Part shown: piece by piece, positions 1 to 7,926 of the stretch | How the letters are laid out: each line of letters opens with the position of its first letter | How positions within the stretch are numbered: position 1 is the first letter of the stretch | DNA from: Maribacter thermophilus | Lineage (GTDB): Bacteria; Bacteroidota; Bacteroidia; Flavobacteriales; Flavobacteriaceae | Assembly: GCF_001020565.1 (NCBI RefSeq) | Contig: NZ_LDAS01000001.1 | Span: forward strand, 3,971,002 to 4,035,001 | Direction: 5' to 3' | DNA length: 64,000 nt | Notes under the pieces: model-generated | The model's input: only the letters and a program-made list of their open reading frames with translations | Told to the model about the DNA's origin: nothing | The model's database searches: none | Translations under genes and position numbers: made by a program

Positions 1-1
1 T

Positions 2-388
2 GAGGAATTCGATTATGAGTTGGACAAGTCAAAGTTTAGAATGGATAACCTGGTTTTTCCTGTACATCTGGAATTTGGCCCCTCTAAATTAAAAAAGACC
101 GAAAAAACGATCAGGTATTCGCTCACGAACCAGTTTCGTTTTGGTATTGGGGGCTATGGCGGGTTTAATTTGGGTACTAGGCAAAAATTGAAGTACAGTA
201 TAGATGGTGAAAAAGTAAAAGACAAAATAAAACGCGATTATAGTACCAACGATCTGGTGTATGGGTTAAGTGCCTATGCCGGTTTTGATGGGGTGTTGTT
301 GTATATGAAATATGATTTGAATCCCATTTTTAATAACGCTCCCGTTGATCAAAGAAATATTTCTCTGGGTCTTAGGTTTGATCTATAG
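2..388 (+). CDS. Outer-membrane beta-barrel protein, C-terminal part (5' end outside window)
   Basis: The reading frame is open from the left edge, so the start lies upstream of the window. The visible 128 residues alternate polar and aromatic/hydrophobic residues in strand-like stretches with glycine-rich turns (FGIGGYGGFNLGTRQ, LSAYAGFDGVLLYMKYDL) and end in NISLGLRFDL, the usual last strand of a Bacteroidota outer-membrane barrel with an aromatic residue near the C-terminus. It is probably a PorT-like or OmpW-like small barrel. The ligand or role cannot be told from this fragment. A strong hairpin follows 20 bases after the stop, so it is the last gene of its transcript. Confidence 0.6.
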   Translation, partial: EEFDYELDKSKFRMDNLVFPVHLEFGPSKLKKTEKTIRYSLTNQFRFGIGGYGGFNLGTRQKLKYSIDGEKVKDKIKRDYSTNDLVYGLSAYAGFDGVLLYMKYDLNPIFNNAPVDQRNISLGLRFDL

Positions 389-408
389 AGAGAGTTAGCT
401 GTTAACTT

Positions 409-446
409 AAAAGGGTACATATCTTAATATGTACCCTTTTTTATTG
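409..446. terminator. Bidirectional intrinsic terminator
   Basis: Perfect 14-bp inverted repeat AAAAGGGTACATAT / ATATGTACCCTTTT with a four-base loop CTTA, with T-runs on both strands. It sits between two convergent genes, the barrel fragment and the small zinc-ribbon gene, and can serve both. Confidence 0.85.
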
Positions 447-683
447 TTCTATGGCCGATTTAATATCAGTGGTAAATTCGTCTTCAAAAAACACCCCTTT
501 GCAATGGCTGCAGCTAGCTGTTTTATGGGTGGAAATTTTAAAAAGCTTGATCCAAAAAAGATGGAAGTAATTAGAGGATATAGAAAGGCTAAGTGTCCCT
601 AATTGATGGCAGTAGGGGCATGGAATATTGTCCAAAGGCCTAATTTCTGGTTTCCCGGGTCGCGTTCCAAAGAAAAGAATCAT
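441..683 (-). CDS. Small zinc-ribbon family protein (80 aa)
   Basis: Short protein starting MILFFGTRPGKPE. It has two CxxC knuckles, CPYC (residues 22-25) and CSHC (57-60 region), flanking a conserved-looking centre FHLFWIKLFKI. This layout (FGT near the start, CxxC, an HxFWIPxFP-like block, CxxC) is that of a small zinc-ribbon family common in Bacteroidota. A longer paralogue with the same N-terminal layout lies at 23540-24145. It is transcribed divergently from dnaG; CAAAAGTA at 703-710 reads as a TAnnTTTG-type -7 box on the minus strand, about 20 bases before the start. Function unknown. The knuckles suggest one structural zinc. Confidence 0.7.
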   Translation of the reverse strand: MILFFGTRPGKPEIRPLDNIPCPYCHQLGTLSLSISSNYFHLFWIKLFKISTHKTASCSHCKGVFFEDEFTTDIKSAIEQ

Positions 684-760
684 ATTTTTCTCTTATTTAC
701 TCCAAAAGTAATAATTTTAGAGGCTTCGCACACGTGTAGATTATTGTTCGGAAAAGATAA

Positions 761-2740
761 ATGATAGCAAAGAGCACCATAGATAAAGTATACGAAACTG
801 CCCGTTTAGAGGAGGTAATAGGTGATTTTGTACAGTTAAAGAAGTCGGGGTCCAATTTTAAAGGCTTAAGTCCTTTTACCGATGAGCGAACTCCTAGTTT
901 TATGGTGTCGCCGGTAAAACAGATATGGAAAGATTTTAGTAGTGGTAAAGGAGGAAATGTGGTGGCTTTTTTAATGGAGCACGAGCATTATACATACCCC
1001 GAGGCAATTAAGTACCTGGCAAAAAAGTACAACATTGAGGTAGAGGAGACAGAGCAGTCTAGTGAGCAGAAAGACCAGGCTAACGAGCGTGAGAGTATGT
1101 ACTTGGTGTCTGAATATGCGCAAAAATATTTTCAAAGGATATTATGGGAGTCCGAACTGGGCAAGGCAATAGGTCTTAGCTATTTCAAAGAGCGGGGCTT
1201 TACGGAGGAAACCATTAAAAAATTTGGTCTTGGATACTGTTTGGATCAATGGGACGGTTTTACGACGGCAGCGTTAGAAGATGGTTATAAACTGGACTAT
1301 TTACAGAAAACCGGCCTTACCATTGTTAAAGAGGATGCAAATAATCCCAATAACCCCAGAAAATTCGATAGGTTTAAGGGGAGGGTCATGTTTCCGATAC
1401 ACTCGCTAAGTGGAAGGGTATTGGGCTTTGGAGGCCGAATTCTTACCAATCATAAAAAAGCCGCCAAGTACTTAAACTCTCCAGAAAGTGATATTTATCA
1501 TAAGAGCAAAGTGCTCTATGGTATTTATTATGCCAAACAGGCCATAGCAAAAGAGGACAATTGTTACTTGGTGGAAGGTTATACCGATGTTATACAGTTT
1601 TATCAAAGAGGTATACATAATGTTGTTTCGTCTAGTGGAACGGCTTTGACACCAGAACAAATACGCCTAATCAATAGGCTTACCAAGAACATTACGGTGT
1701 TGTTCGATGGTGATGCCGCAGGGTTAAGAGCCTCGTTAAGGGGAATCGATTTAATACTGGAACAGGGTATGAACGTACGTGTCTGTACCTTTCCAGAGGG
1801 AGAAGACCCTGATAGCTTTGCGAAGAACAACGATTTGGAGGAGGTACGGGAATACCTAAATAACAATGCAAAAGATTTTATTCAGTTTAAGGCATCCTTA
1901 TTGGTTAAGGAGGCTTCGGATGATCCCATAAAGAGGGCCGATACCGTAAGGGATATTGTGAACAGTATTTCTAAGATACCGGATCGTATCAAGAAAGAAA
2001 TCTACATTCAAGAATGTGCGCAGATAATGAACGTTTCCGAGAACGTTCTTTTTAGTACCCTCGCCCAAATAAATAAAAAGGGTACTGACGATGCCGTTAA
2101 AAAAGAAAAGCAAGAGCAAAAAGCTTTTGATATTGTTCGAAGTGAGCCGGTAGAGCAAAAAGTGGATATTCAGTTTGAGCTGGAGCGTAAAATTATAGAG
2201 AGCCTGTTACTCTATGGGGATCAAAAAGAAGAGTTTGAGGATTTGGTTCTCAAAGAAAACGATAAGGGGGAATTGGTTTTAGAGCCAGAATCGTTAGAAA
2301 TTAAGGTGTATGAAAAAATATATCTTGATTTGCAGGAAGATGAAATAGAATTGGCAAATGAAAATTTCAGAAATGTCTATTATAAGCTTATAGAGGCTCT
2401 TAATGAGGCGGAAGAGTTTACGGTAAGTAATTTTATTGCCGAACTTGATCAAGAAATGGCAAGCGAGGTGTCTTCTATTTTAATGGAAGAAGAACGTTAT
2501 ACCTTACACAATTGGGAGAGAAAAGATATCTACCCAAAACCGAAAGAGGTGGGTATTGCACAACTAGTCAGCGAAACCATTTTAACCTTGCGCTGCTATT
2601 TGATTAAAAAACGAATGGAAAGTTTGCAAAAAGAAACGACCCGCACAGATATGGACAACAGGGACGTATTGGAGGAGATTATGAATTACCTGCAGTTGAA
2701 TAAACTGTTGAACAAAAAATTAAATAGGGTATTGTCGTAG
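761..2740 (+). CDS. dnaG: DNA primase DnaG, lacking the zinc-ribbon ligands
   Basis: Synthesises RNA primers at the replication fork and binds the DnaB helicase through its C-terminal domain. Length 659 aa is normal for Bacteroidota. The N-terminal domain has the usual primase frame (KGLSPFTDERTPSFMVSP, then WKDFSSGKGGN), but the four zinc ligands of the CHC2 ribbon (Cys-x2-His and Cys-x2-Cys) are S37, T40, D58 and S61. The TOPRIM centre is intact: VEGYTDV with the catalytic Glu near residue 271 and FDGDAAG near 318. The C-terminal part, from about 450, is charged and helical as expected for the helicase-binding domain. ATG at 761 follows an A-rich stretch. Divergent from the small zinc-ribbon gene and closed by a terminator at 2758. 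Confidence 0.97.
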   Translation: MIAKSTIDKVYETARLEEVIGDFVQLKKSGSNFKGLSPFTDERTPSFMVSPVKQIWKDFSSGKGGNVVAFLMEHEHYTYPEAIKYLAKKYNIEVEETEQSSEQKDQANERESMYLVSEYAQKYFQRILWESELGKAIGLSYFKERGFTEETIKKFGLGYCLDQWDGFTTAALEDGYKLDYLQKTGLTIVKEDANNPNNPRKFDRFKGRVMFPIHSLSGRVLGFGGRILTNHKKAAKYLNSPESDIYHKSKVLYGIYYAKQAIAKEDNCYLVEGYTDVIQFYQRGIHNVVSSSGTALTPEQIRLINRLTKNITVLFDGDAAGLRASLRGIDLILEQGMNVRVCTFPEGEDPDSFAKNNDLEEVREYLNNNAKDFIQFKASLLVKEASDDPIKRADTVRDIVNSISKIPDRIKKEIYIQECAQIMNVSENVLFSTLAQINKKGTDDAVKKEKQEQKAFDIVRSEPVEQKVDIQFELERKIIESLLLYGDQKEEFEDLVLKENDKGELVLEPESLEIKVYEKIYLDLQEDEIELANENFRNVYYKLIEALNEAEEFTVSNFIAELDQEMASEVSSILMEEERYTLHNWERKDIYPKPKEVGIAQLVSETILTLRCYLIKKRMESLQKETTRTDMDNRDVLEEIMNYLQLNKLLNKKLNRVLS

Positions 2741-2757
2741 AGGAAAAGATATGAAAC

Positions 2758-2790
2758 AAAAAAACCGCTTTAAGCGGTTTTTTTGTTTTT
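2758..2790. terminator. Intrinsic terminator between dnaG and the response regulator
   Basis: AAAAAAACCGC, loop TTTAA, GCGGTTTTTTT, then more T. A- and T-runs on both sides let it act for dnaG (plus) and for the convergent response regulator (minus). Confidence 0.85.
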
Positions 2791-2804
2791 TTAAGAACGT
2801 TGGT

Positions 2805-3434
2805 TTAATAAAGCTCCAGTGCCTTTGCCTGTTGTAGGAGGTCGACCATATTATCGACATTTAATTTTTTCATTAAACGTGCCTTGTAGGTACTTACCGT
2901 TTTTTCGTTTAGGTTAAGGCCTAAGGCCACTTCCTTATTTCTTTTTCCACTAGCAAGAAGTTTTAATACCTCTACCTCTCTTGTAGATAGTTTTCTAAAG
3001 AATCTTCTTGGCTTTTTGGTGCCTTCGTCAAAAGCAAGTCTTTGCGCCAATTCATTGGTAATGAACATACTGCCCTCGCTTACTTTGGTAACGGCTGATA
3101 TGATATAATCTACGTCCGATGATTTTGAAAGGTAGCCAAATGCACCTGCCCTTATGGCGCTTAATGCGTAAACATCCTCAGATTGCCCACTATACATTAG
3201 TACCTTTACATCTGGATACTCTTTTTTGATTTTTCTTAGAGCGGCTATTCCGTTCATTTCAGGAATATCCATTTCTAACATTACAACATCGGGGGTTATC
3301 TTTTCCAGTTTTTTAAATAGCTCTTCGGTGGTGGATACGTCATCTACCAGCTCAAAACCTGTTGCGGATTCTAACACATTTCTAACACCCATTCGAATGA
3401 TAGGATGGTTGTCCGCAATTAAAACTTTTATCAT
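2805..3434 (-). CDS. NarL/FixJ-type response regulator with Glu at the phosphoacceptor position
   Basis: 209 aa, receiver domain (about 1-120) plus LuxR-type helix-turn-helix (about 145-205, LSTREVEVLKLLASGKRNKEVA). Receiver landmarks are present: acidic D8 in ADNHP, the hydroxyl residue S82 (MYSGQSE) and K104 (YLSKSS). The position that normally carries the phosphorylated Asp (PDVVLxDxxMP) reads PDVVMLEMDIP, so residue 54 is Glu, confirmed by the GAA codon at 3273-3275. Glu often mimics phospho-Asp, so this regulator may be active without a kinase; no histidine kinase lies nearby. D56, two residues on, is an unlikely substitute. Two palindromes lie just upstream (3462-3498). Between dnaG (convergent) and nadE (same strand, 156 bases upstream). 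Targets unknown. Confidence 0.9.
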   Translation of the reverse strand: MIKVLIADNHPIIRMGVRNVLESATGFELVDDVSTTEELFKKLEKITPDVVMLEMDIPEMNGIAALRKIKKEYPDVKVLMYSGQSEDVYALSAIRAGAFGYLSKSSDVDYIISAVTKVSEGSMFITNELAQRLAFDEGTKKPRRFFRKLSTREVEVLKLLASGKRNKEVALGLNLNEKTVSTYKARLMKKLNVDNMVDLLQQAKALELY

Positions 3435-3461
3435 TATATGTTGATTTTCAAGATATTTAGG

Positions 3462-3498
3462 TCTACAATACTGTAGAAAAAACGTACATGCAATGTAG
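3462..3498. promoter_or_regulatory. Pair of dyads upstream of the response regulator
   Basis: TCTACA-ATAC-TGTAGA (3462-3477) is a perfect 6-bp dyad, and TACAT-GCA-ATGTA (3485-3497) a perfect 5-bp dyad. TGTAG half-sites at 3472 and 3494 are 22 bases apart, about two helical turns. They lie 28 to 64 bases before the start codon. LuxR-type dimers bind such palindromes, so an autoregulatory operator is a reasonable inference; an mRNA leader hairpin is the alternative. Confidence 0.4.
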
Positions 3499-3590
3499 GA
3501 CTAAATAATCTAAATTAGAAGTCAAAGATGTATTTTTTTTTCTAAAAAGCGTTAAAATTACAGTGTTTATTCGATTTAGTTACCTGATTG

Positions 3591-4391
3591 TTAGTTGAGT
3601 GGTTGTTTTAACGTTTCGGGAACTATACAAACCGGTATAGGATTCATTTTGTGTTGGTTCATTGAATTAAATCTTGTGAATATCTCAAATACCTCTTTGT
3701 CTCTTCCTGTAAAATCATCTGTTGTTTTTCCTTGATCTTTCATCGCCATAGCCCATTCCAGTTCTGGGTAAGTGGCCCCAATCTGATCTTCGTCGGTTCT
3801 GTCATCTCCCCAAAGACCGTCGGTAGGCGGGGCTTTGATGATTTCTTCGTTGACCCCCAGTTTTCTCGCGATTTCGTAGACTTCCGTTTTTAGTAAATCC
3901 GCAATTGGGCTAAGATCTACACCGCCATCTCCGTATTTTGTGTAAAAACCAACGCCGAAATCTTCTACCTTGTTGCCCGTACCCGCAACCAAATAACGGT
4001 TTAGGGCCGCAAAATAATATAAAGAGGTCATACGCAACCTGGCTCTGGTGTTCGCCAATGACATAAACCTTTCTTCTTCGTTCTCTACTGTAGGAAAAGA
4101 ATTTACCAAACTGTCGAACACAGGTGTAAGGTTCACTGGTTGGCGTTTAACGTTCGAAAAGTTCATTTGCAGCCAATCTATATGCCGAGATGCACGGTCC
4201 GATTGGTTTTCCGATTGGTGAATGGGCATTTCTAAACAAAGAAGGTCTAGGCCCGTTTTTGCGCAAAGGGTAGAAGTGACCGCTGAATCGATGCCGCCGG
4301 ACACACCTATTACGAAACCTTTTTGTTTTGCATTAACAGCATAGTCCTTTAACCATCCTACAATATGGTCGATTACTTTTTCCGTTTGCAT
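3591..4391 (-). CDS. nadE: NH3-dependent NAD+ synthetase
   Basis: Makes NAD+ from nicotinic acid adenine dinucleotide, ATP and ammonia. 266 aa with the ATP-pyrophosphatase P-loop SGGIDS at residues 31-36, followed by the substrate-binding segments TGNKVEDFGVGFYTKYGDGG and DLLKTEVYEIARKLGV. There is no N-terminal nitrilase/glutaminase domain, so it is the short, ammonia-using type. The ATG at 4391 is divergent from gldB, with about 70 bases between the two genes. nadE next to gldB is a familiar arrangement in Flavobacteriaceae. Confidence 0.96.
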   Translation of the reverse strand: MQTEKVIDHIVGWLKDYAVNAKQKGFVIGVSGGIDSAVTSTLCAKTGLDLLCLEMPIHQSENQSDRASRHIDWLQMNFSNVKRQPVNLTPVFDSLVNSFPTVENEEERFMSLANTRARLRMTSLYYFAALNRYLVAGTGNKVEDFGVGFYTKYGDGGVDLSPIADLLKTEVYEIARKLGVNEEIIKAPPTDGLWGDDRTDEDQIGATYPELEWAMAMKDQGKTTDDFTGRDKEVFEIFTRFNSMNQHKMNPIPVCIVPETLKQPLN

Positions 4392-4421
4392 ACAAGTGTC
4401 AAATTATTTGTTTAAATCAAT

Positions 4422-4429
4422 TAACTTTG
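4422..4429 (+). promoter_or_regulatory. Candidate -7 box for gldB
   Basis: TAACTTTG matches the Bacteroidota -7 consensus TAnnTTTG. It would start transcription near 4436, about 28 bases before the ATG at 4464. No TTG at the usual distance upstream, so moderate confidence. Confidence 0.4.
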
Positions 4430-4463
4430 CCCTAAAAATAAGTTGTCCTTATTTAAAAATAAA

Positions 4464-5441
4464 ATGAATTCGGAAATACTTGGTATGAGAAAACCCATTT
4501 TTATTGTTTTATCAGTTTTAGTGATTTTTATTGGATGTAAAGACAGCGATAAAGTTGCTGAAGAGGTGTCTAAAATTCCTTTGGAATTGAAAATTTCACG
4601 ATTTGACAGGGAATTTGCAGAAGCAAATGAAGATGGACTGCCTGCATTAAGAAAAAAGTACCCATATCTTTTTCCTGCTCCTGACAGTGTTTGGATCGCA
4701 AAAATGAACGATTCCCTTCAAATAGAGCTGTTTCAAGAAGTAGGTAAGACCTTTAATAGTTTTGAAGATGAGGAGGAAGCGCTAGAAATGTTGTTTAAGT
4801 ACATTAAATACTACTTTCCAGAGCAAAAAACCCCGAAAATTATAACGGTCACCAATGATGTAGACTACGATAATAGAATTATTCTTACCGATACTTTGTT
4901 GTTTATTGGATTGGACAATTATTTGGGGCCGGAACATAAATATTATGGTGGAATTCAACGATATATAGCCAAATTATTGGATCGTAAATATATGGTGAGC
5001 GATGTAGTGAGTGCATTTGCGAAAAAGGTGGTTCCACGACCTCGCGATAGAACATTTTTGGCAAGAATGATTTACTTTGGCAAAGAACTATATATAAAAG
5101 ATCGTTTAATGCCCAATGCGCCCGATAATATTAAAATTGGGTATTCCGACGATGAGATGAATTGGGCCATTGCCAACGAAGAGCCCATTTGGAGAAATTT
5201 TATTGAGCAAGAGCATTTGTACAGTACCAATAGCAAACTGAACCAACGGTTTTTAGATCCGGCGCCATTTTCTAAGTTCGGACTGGAGCTGGATAACGAG
5301 TCTCCAGGTTGGTTGGGAAGATATATCGGATGGCAAATTGTAAGGGCCTTCATGGAAAATAACGAAGTAAGCCTTAAACAGATGTTGACAATGTCGGAGG
5401 AAGAATTATTTAAAAAATCTAATTATAAACCAAGAAGCTAA
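4464..5441 (+). CDS. gldB: Gliding motility lipoprotein GldB
   Basis: Envelope lipoprotein needed for gliding in Flavobacterium. The start is either ATG 4464 (MNSEILGMRKP) or ATG 4485 (MRKPIF); the first gives a leader of sensible length behind the -7 box at 4422. A hydrophobic signal (FIVLSVLVIFIGC) ends in a lipobox-like FIGC followed by KDSDK, so the protein is expected to be lipidated at that Cys. The body shows the family's LEIKISRFDREF-like opening and ILTDTLLFIGLDNYLGPEHKYY segment. The stop is immediately followed by the gldC ATG. No enzymatic role is established for the family. Confidence 0.9.
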   Translation: MNSEILGMRKPIFIVLSVLVIFIGCKDSDKVAEEVSKIPLELKISRFDREFAEANEDGLPALRKKYPYLFPAPDSVWIAKMNDSLQIELFQEVGKTFNSFEDEEEALEMLFKYIKYYFPEQKTPKIITVTNDVDYDNRIILTDTLLFIGLDNYLGPEHKYYGGIQRYIAKLLDRKYMVSDVVSAFAKKVVPRPRDRTFLARMIYFGKELYIKDRLMPNAPDNIKIGYSDDEMNWAIANEEPIWRNFIEQEHLYSTNSKLNQRFLDPAPFSKFGLELDNESPGWLGRYIGWQIVRAFMENNEVSLKQMLTMSEEELFKKSNYKPRS

Positions 5442-5777
5442 ATGGCAGATCTGCATAATTCGGAAATAACCCTTAGGGTAAGTTTAGATGAGAATCGCGT
5501 ACCGGAAAAACTTTCATGGTCCGCGCAAGATGGTGGTATTGATAATGAAGAGGCAAAAGCCATGCTGCTTTCTGTTTGGGATAGTAAAAATCAAGAATCG
5601 TTGAAAATCGATTTATGGACAAAGGATATGCCCGTCGATGAGATGAAAACTTTTTTTCATCAAACGTTGGTCTCAATGTCCGATACGTTCATGAGGGCCA
5701 CACAAGATGAAAAGATGACGGCTACCATGAAAGATTTCTGCGATTATTTTGCGGAGAAGTTGGAGCTGAAAAAATAG
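5442..5777 (+). CDS. gldC: Gliding motility protein GldC
   Basis: 111-aa soluble protein without signal peptide, beginning MADLHNSEITLRVSLDENRVPE. It abuts gldB with no gap, so the two are certainly cotranscribed. GldC has been described as supporting gliding in Flavobacterium; its biochemical role is unclear. It ends 13 bases from the convergent engB stop, with no clear terminator between them. Confidence 0.9.
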   Translation: MADLHNSEITLRVSLDENRVPEKLSWSAQDGGIDNEEAKAMLLSVWDSKNQESLKIDLWTKDMPVDEMKTFFHQTLVSMSDTFMRATQDEKMTATMKDFCDYFAEKLELKK

Positions 5778-5790
5778 ACTTTTTAGGGGC

Positions 5791-6417
5791 TTAAACAATG
5801 TTGTTTTTATTGGCCTCGAAGTATTCGGTGTTAATTGCTTCTATGTATTGTAGTACTTCTTCTCTTCCTATCTTTTTGCTAGAAGATGTTACAAAGTGCT
5901 GGGGGGCTTCTTCCCAGATATCTTCCAATAAATGGTTTAGGTAGTTTTCTACTTGTCTTTTTATGGCTTGGGGCTTAAGCTTGTCTGCCTTTGTGAAAAT
6001 AATGGCAAACGGAATTCCGTTTTCTCCCATCCATTGCATAAACTCCATGTCTATTGGTTGGGGGGTGTGCCGGATATCTACAAGTACAAAAGAGCATACG
6101 AGTTGTTGTCTCTCTAGAAAATAGTTGGTAATGTATTTTTGAAAAGTCTTTTTGTCCTTTTTGGAGACTTTGGCGTAACCATAGCCTGGCAAATCTACCA
6201 GAAACCAATTGTCGTTGATCTTAAAATGGTTTATAAGCTGGGTTTTTCCGGGTCTGCCAGACGTTTTTGCCAAACTTTTACGTTCTGTCAGCATATTGAT
6301 CAATGAAGACTTGCCTACATTGGATCTGCCAATAAATGCATATTCGGGAATGGGTTCATTGGGACATTTGGACACATCCGAGTTGCTCATTACAAAGTCT
6401 GCGGACTTGATCTTCAT
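5791..6417 (-). CDS. engB: Ribosome biogenesis GTPase YihA/YsxC (EngB)
   Basis: GTPase that helps assemble the large ribosomal subunit. 208 aa. G1 loop GRSNVGKSS at residues 30-38, G3 DLPGYG at 75-80 (with the family's GYGYAKVS), and G4 TKADK near 150. Normal length. Lies 10 bases downstream of the alpha/beta hydrolase gene on the same strand, so probably cotranscribed with it. Confidence 0.96.
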   Translation of the reverse strand: MKIKSADFVMSNSDVSKCPNEPIPEYAFIGRSNVGKSSLINMLTERKSLAKTSGRPGKTQLINHFKINDNWFLVDLPGYGYAKVSKKDKKTFQKYITNYFLERQQLVCSFVLVDIRHTPQPIDMEFMQWMGENGIPFAIIFTKADKLKPQAIKRQVENYLNHLLEDIWEEAPQHFVTSSSKKIGREEVLQYIEAINTEYFEANKNNIV

Positions 6418-6427
6418 GCCGATTAAT

Positions 6428-7192
6428 TTAGAAATTACGTTGGTTTAACCATTTGCTTAAAATGGTATTAAATTCATCGGGGTGTTCCATCATCGGGGCA
6501 TGCCCACATTTCTTGATCCAAAAAAGGTCAGAGTCCGGTAATAATTCATGAAATAACTCGGCAACGTCCGGTGGTGTAACGGTATCGTTTTCTCCCCAAA
6601 TAATGCAGGTGGGGGTGTTCATTGTGGGTAAATCTGTGCTCATGTTGTGGCGAATGGCGCTTTTTGCGATCGCCAATGTTTTTACGAGTTTTATCCTATC
6701 GTTCACCGTAGCGTAAACTTCGTCCACAATTTCTTTGGTGGCAACCTCCGGGTCGTAAAAAACATCTTGTGCTTTTTTCTTTATGAACTCATAGTCTCCA
6801 CGTTTGGGGTAACCGTCTCCCATGGCGCTTTCATATAGTCCCGAACTACCTGTAATCACAAGGGCCTTCACCATTTCGGGGTATAGTTTTGTGTGCAATA
6901 ACCCAATATGCCCACCTAGTGAATTGCCTAAAAGAATAACATCTTTCAGTCCTTTGTGTTCAATGAATTTTTTAAGGTATTTAGCAAAATTTTTGACATT
7001 TGTCTTAAGTAGGGGCATGTCGTAGATCGGAAGTTCCGGAATCAAAACTTTATAGCCGTTTTTTGGAAAATAGTCCGAGACTCCTTGAAAATTACTAAGA
7101 CCGCCCATTAAGCCATGCAGGATAATAATTGGAGTGCCCTCTCCTTTTTCAATATACTTGAATTTCCCGTCTTTAATTATTTCTTCCTCCAT
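6428..7192 (-). CDS. Alpha/beta hydrolase
   Basis: 254 aa, no signal peptide, cytoplasmic. Oxyanion-hole segment LHGLMGG (25-31), nucleophile elbow GNSLGG with Ser91, acid in GENDTVTP and catalytic His in [15 protein letters not shown] complete catalytic triad in the hydrolase order. Substrate cannot be assigned; the same hydrolase-engB neighbourhood next to the dcw cluster is seen in other flavobacteria. Upstream 260 bases hold the mraZ control region on the other strand. Confidence 0.85.
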   Translation of the reverse strand: MEEEIIKDGKFKYIEKGEGTPIIILHGLMGGLSNFQGVSDYFPKNGYKVLIPELPIYDMPLLKTNVKNFAKYLKKFIEHKGLKDVILLGNSLGGHIGLLHTKLYPEMVKALVITGSSGLYESAMGDGYPKRGDYEFIKKKAQDVFYDPEVATKEIVDEVYATVNDRIKLVKTLAIAKSAIRHNMSTDLPTMNTPTCIIWGENDTVTPPDVAELFHELLPDSDLFWIKKCGHAPMMEHPDEFNTILSKWLNQRNF

Positions 7193-7353
7193 TTAATAGG
7201 GTACTGATATTTGAGCAAATATAGGCAATTCGATATAATAGGAGCATATCCATGCTGTTTCTTAAGGGCTCATTTTACTTTTTTTTAACGGGACTTTTTA
7301 TGAAAACCATTACCGTGATTTTTCATGTTTGTAGATGTGGTTGGGGTCAAAAA

Positions 7354-7408
7354 GTGGTAAAAAATCATTATTTTATTAACAAAGTGGTGTTTTGTGGTAA
7401 AATGTGGT
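7354..7408 (+). promoter_or_regulatory. MraZ operator: in-phase GTGGT repeats
   Basis: GTGGT starts at 7354, 7384, 7394 and 7404, so three copies are spaced exactly 10 bases and the fourth lies 30 bases upstream, all on one face of the helix. MraZ of other bacteria binds short direct repeats of TGGGN or AAAGTGKN type with a 10-base period before its own gene. Two copies here read AAAGTGGT, very close to the mycoplasma form. The repeats cover the -33 region of the promoter whose -7 box is at 7420. Confidence 0.75.
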
Positions 7409-7419
7409 AATAATATTTA

Positions 7420-7427
7420 TATATTTG
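7420..7427 (+). promoter_or_regulatory. -7 box of the dcw operon promoter
   Basis: TATATTTG fits TAnnTTTG; a start near 7434 would give a leader of about 19 bases. The -33 zone falls inside the GTGGT repeats, so bound MraZ would block RNA polymerase. Confidence 0.6.
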
Positions 7428-7452
7428 AGTTGTATAAGAAAGACCATCGATT

Positions 7453-7926
7453 TTGGAGATCTATTTTTCAGGTGTTTACAACTGTAAGGCAGATGCCAAG
7501 GGCAGGGTAATGTTACCCGTATCCCTTCGCAATCAGATGGCGCCTATGCTCAATAATGGCTTTTTTATAAAAAAGTCTTATTACGACGAATGTTTGGAGC
7601 TGTATCCAAAGCATGAGTGGGAAGCAGAGGTGAAAAAGCTCAATGAACGATTGGGGGATAGTAGAAAGGACAGGGCTTTTAAAAGGAAGTTTACATCTGG
7701 GCTAAGACATGTGGAGATAGATGCTACGGGAAGGTTGTTGATTCCGAAGGATATCATCGGATTGGTGGGGATAAAAAAAGAGGTTACTCTTTCGCCTATG
7801 GATAGACATTTGGAGATTTGGGACAAGGCAACTTATGAAGGTGATGTGGAATCGTCTCCGGAGGAAAGAGAGCAGTTGGCATATGAGGTGAAATATGCGG
7901 AAAAACCGGATGAAGATGTATCATAA
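7453..7926 (+). CDS. mraZ: Transcriptional regulator / division protein MraZ (TTG start)
   Basis: First gene of the dcw cluster, 157 aa. Two SpoVT/AbrB-like repeats: first half ending in YNCKADAKGRVMLP (about 9-22), second containing RHVEIDATGRLLIP. Both carry the DxxGRxxxP signature. The frame is closed by TAA at 7435 and has no ATG before the conserved block, so TTG 7453 (or the rare ATT 7450) is the start. MraZ represses its own operon in bacteria studied; the repeat operator just upstream supports that here. The end overlaps rsmH. Confidence 0.93.
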   Translation: MEIYFSGVYNCKADAKGRVMLPVSLRNQMAPMLNNGFFIKKSYYDECLELYPKHEWEAEVKKLNERLGDSRKDRAFKRKFTSGLRHVEIDATGRLLIPKDIIGLVGIKKEVTLSPMDRHLEIWDKATYEGDVESSPEEREQLAYEVKYAEKPDEDVS

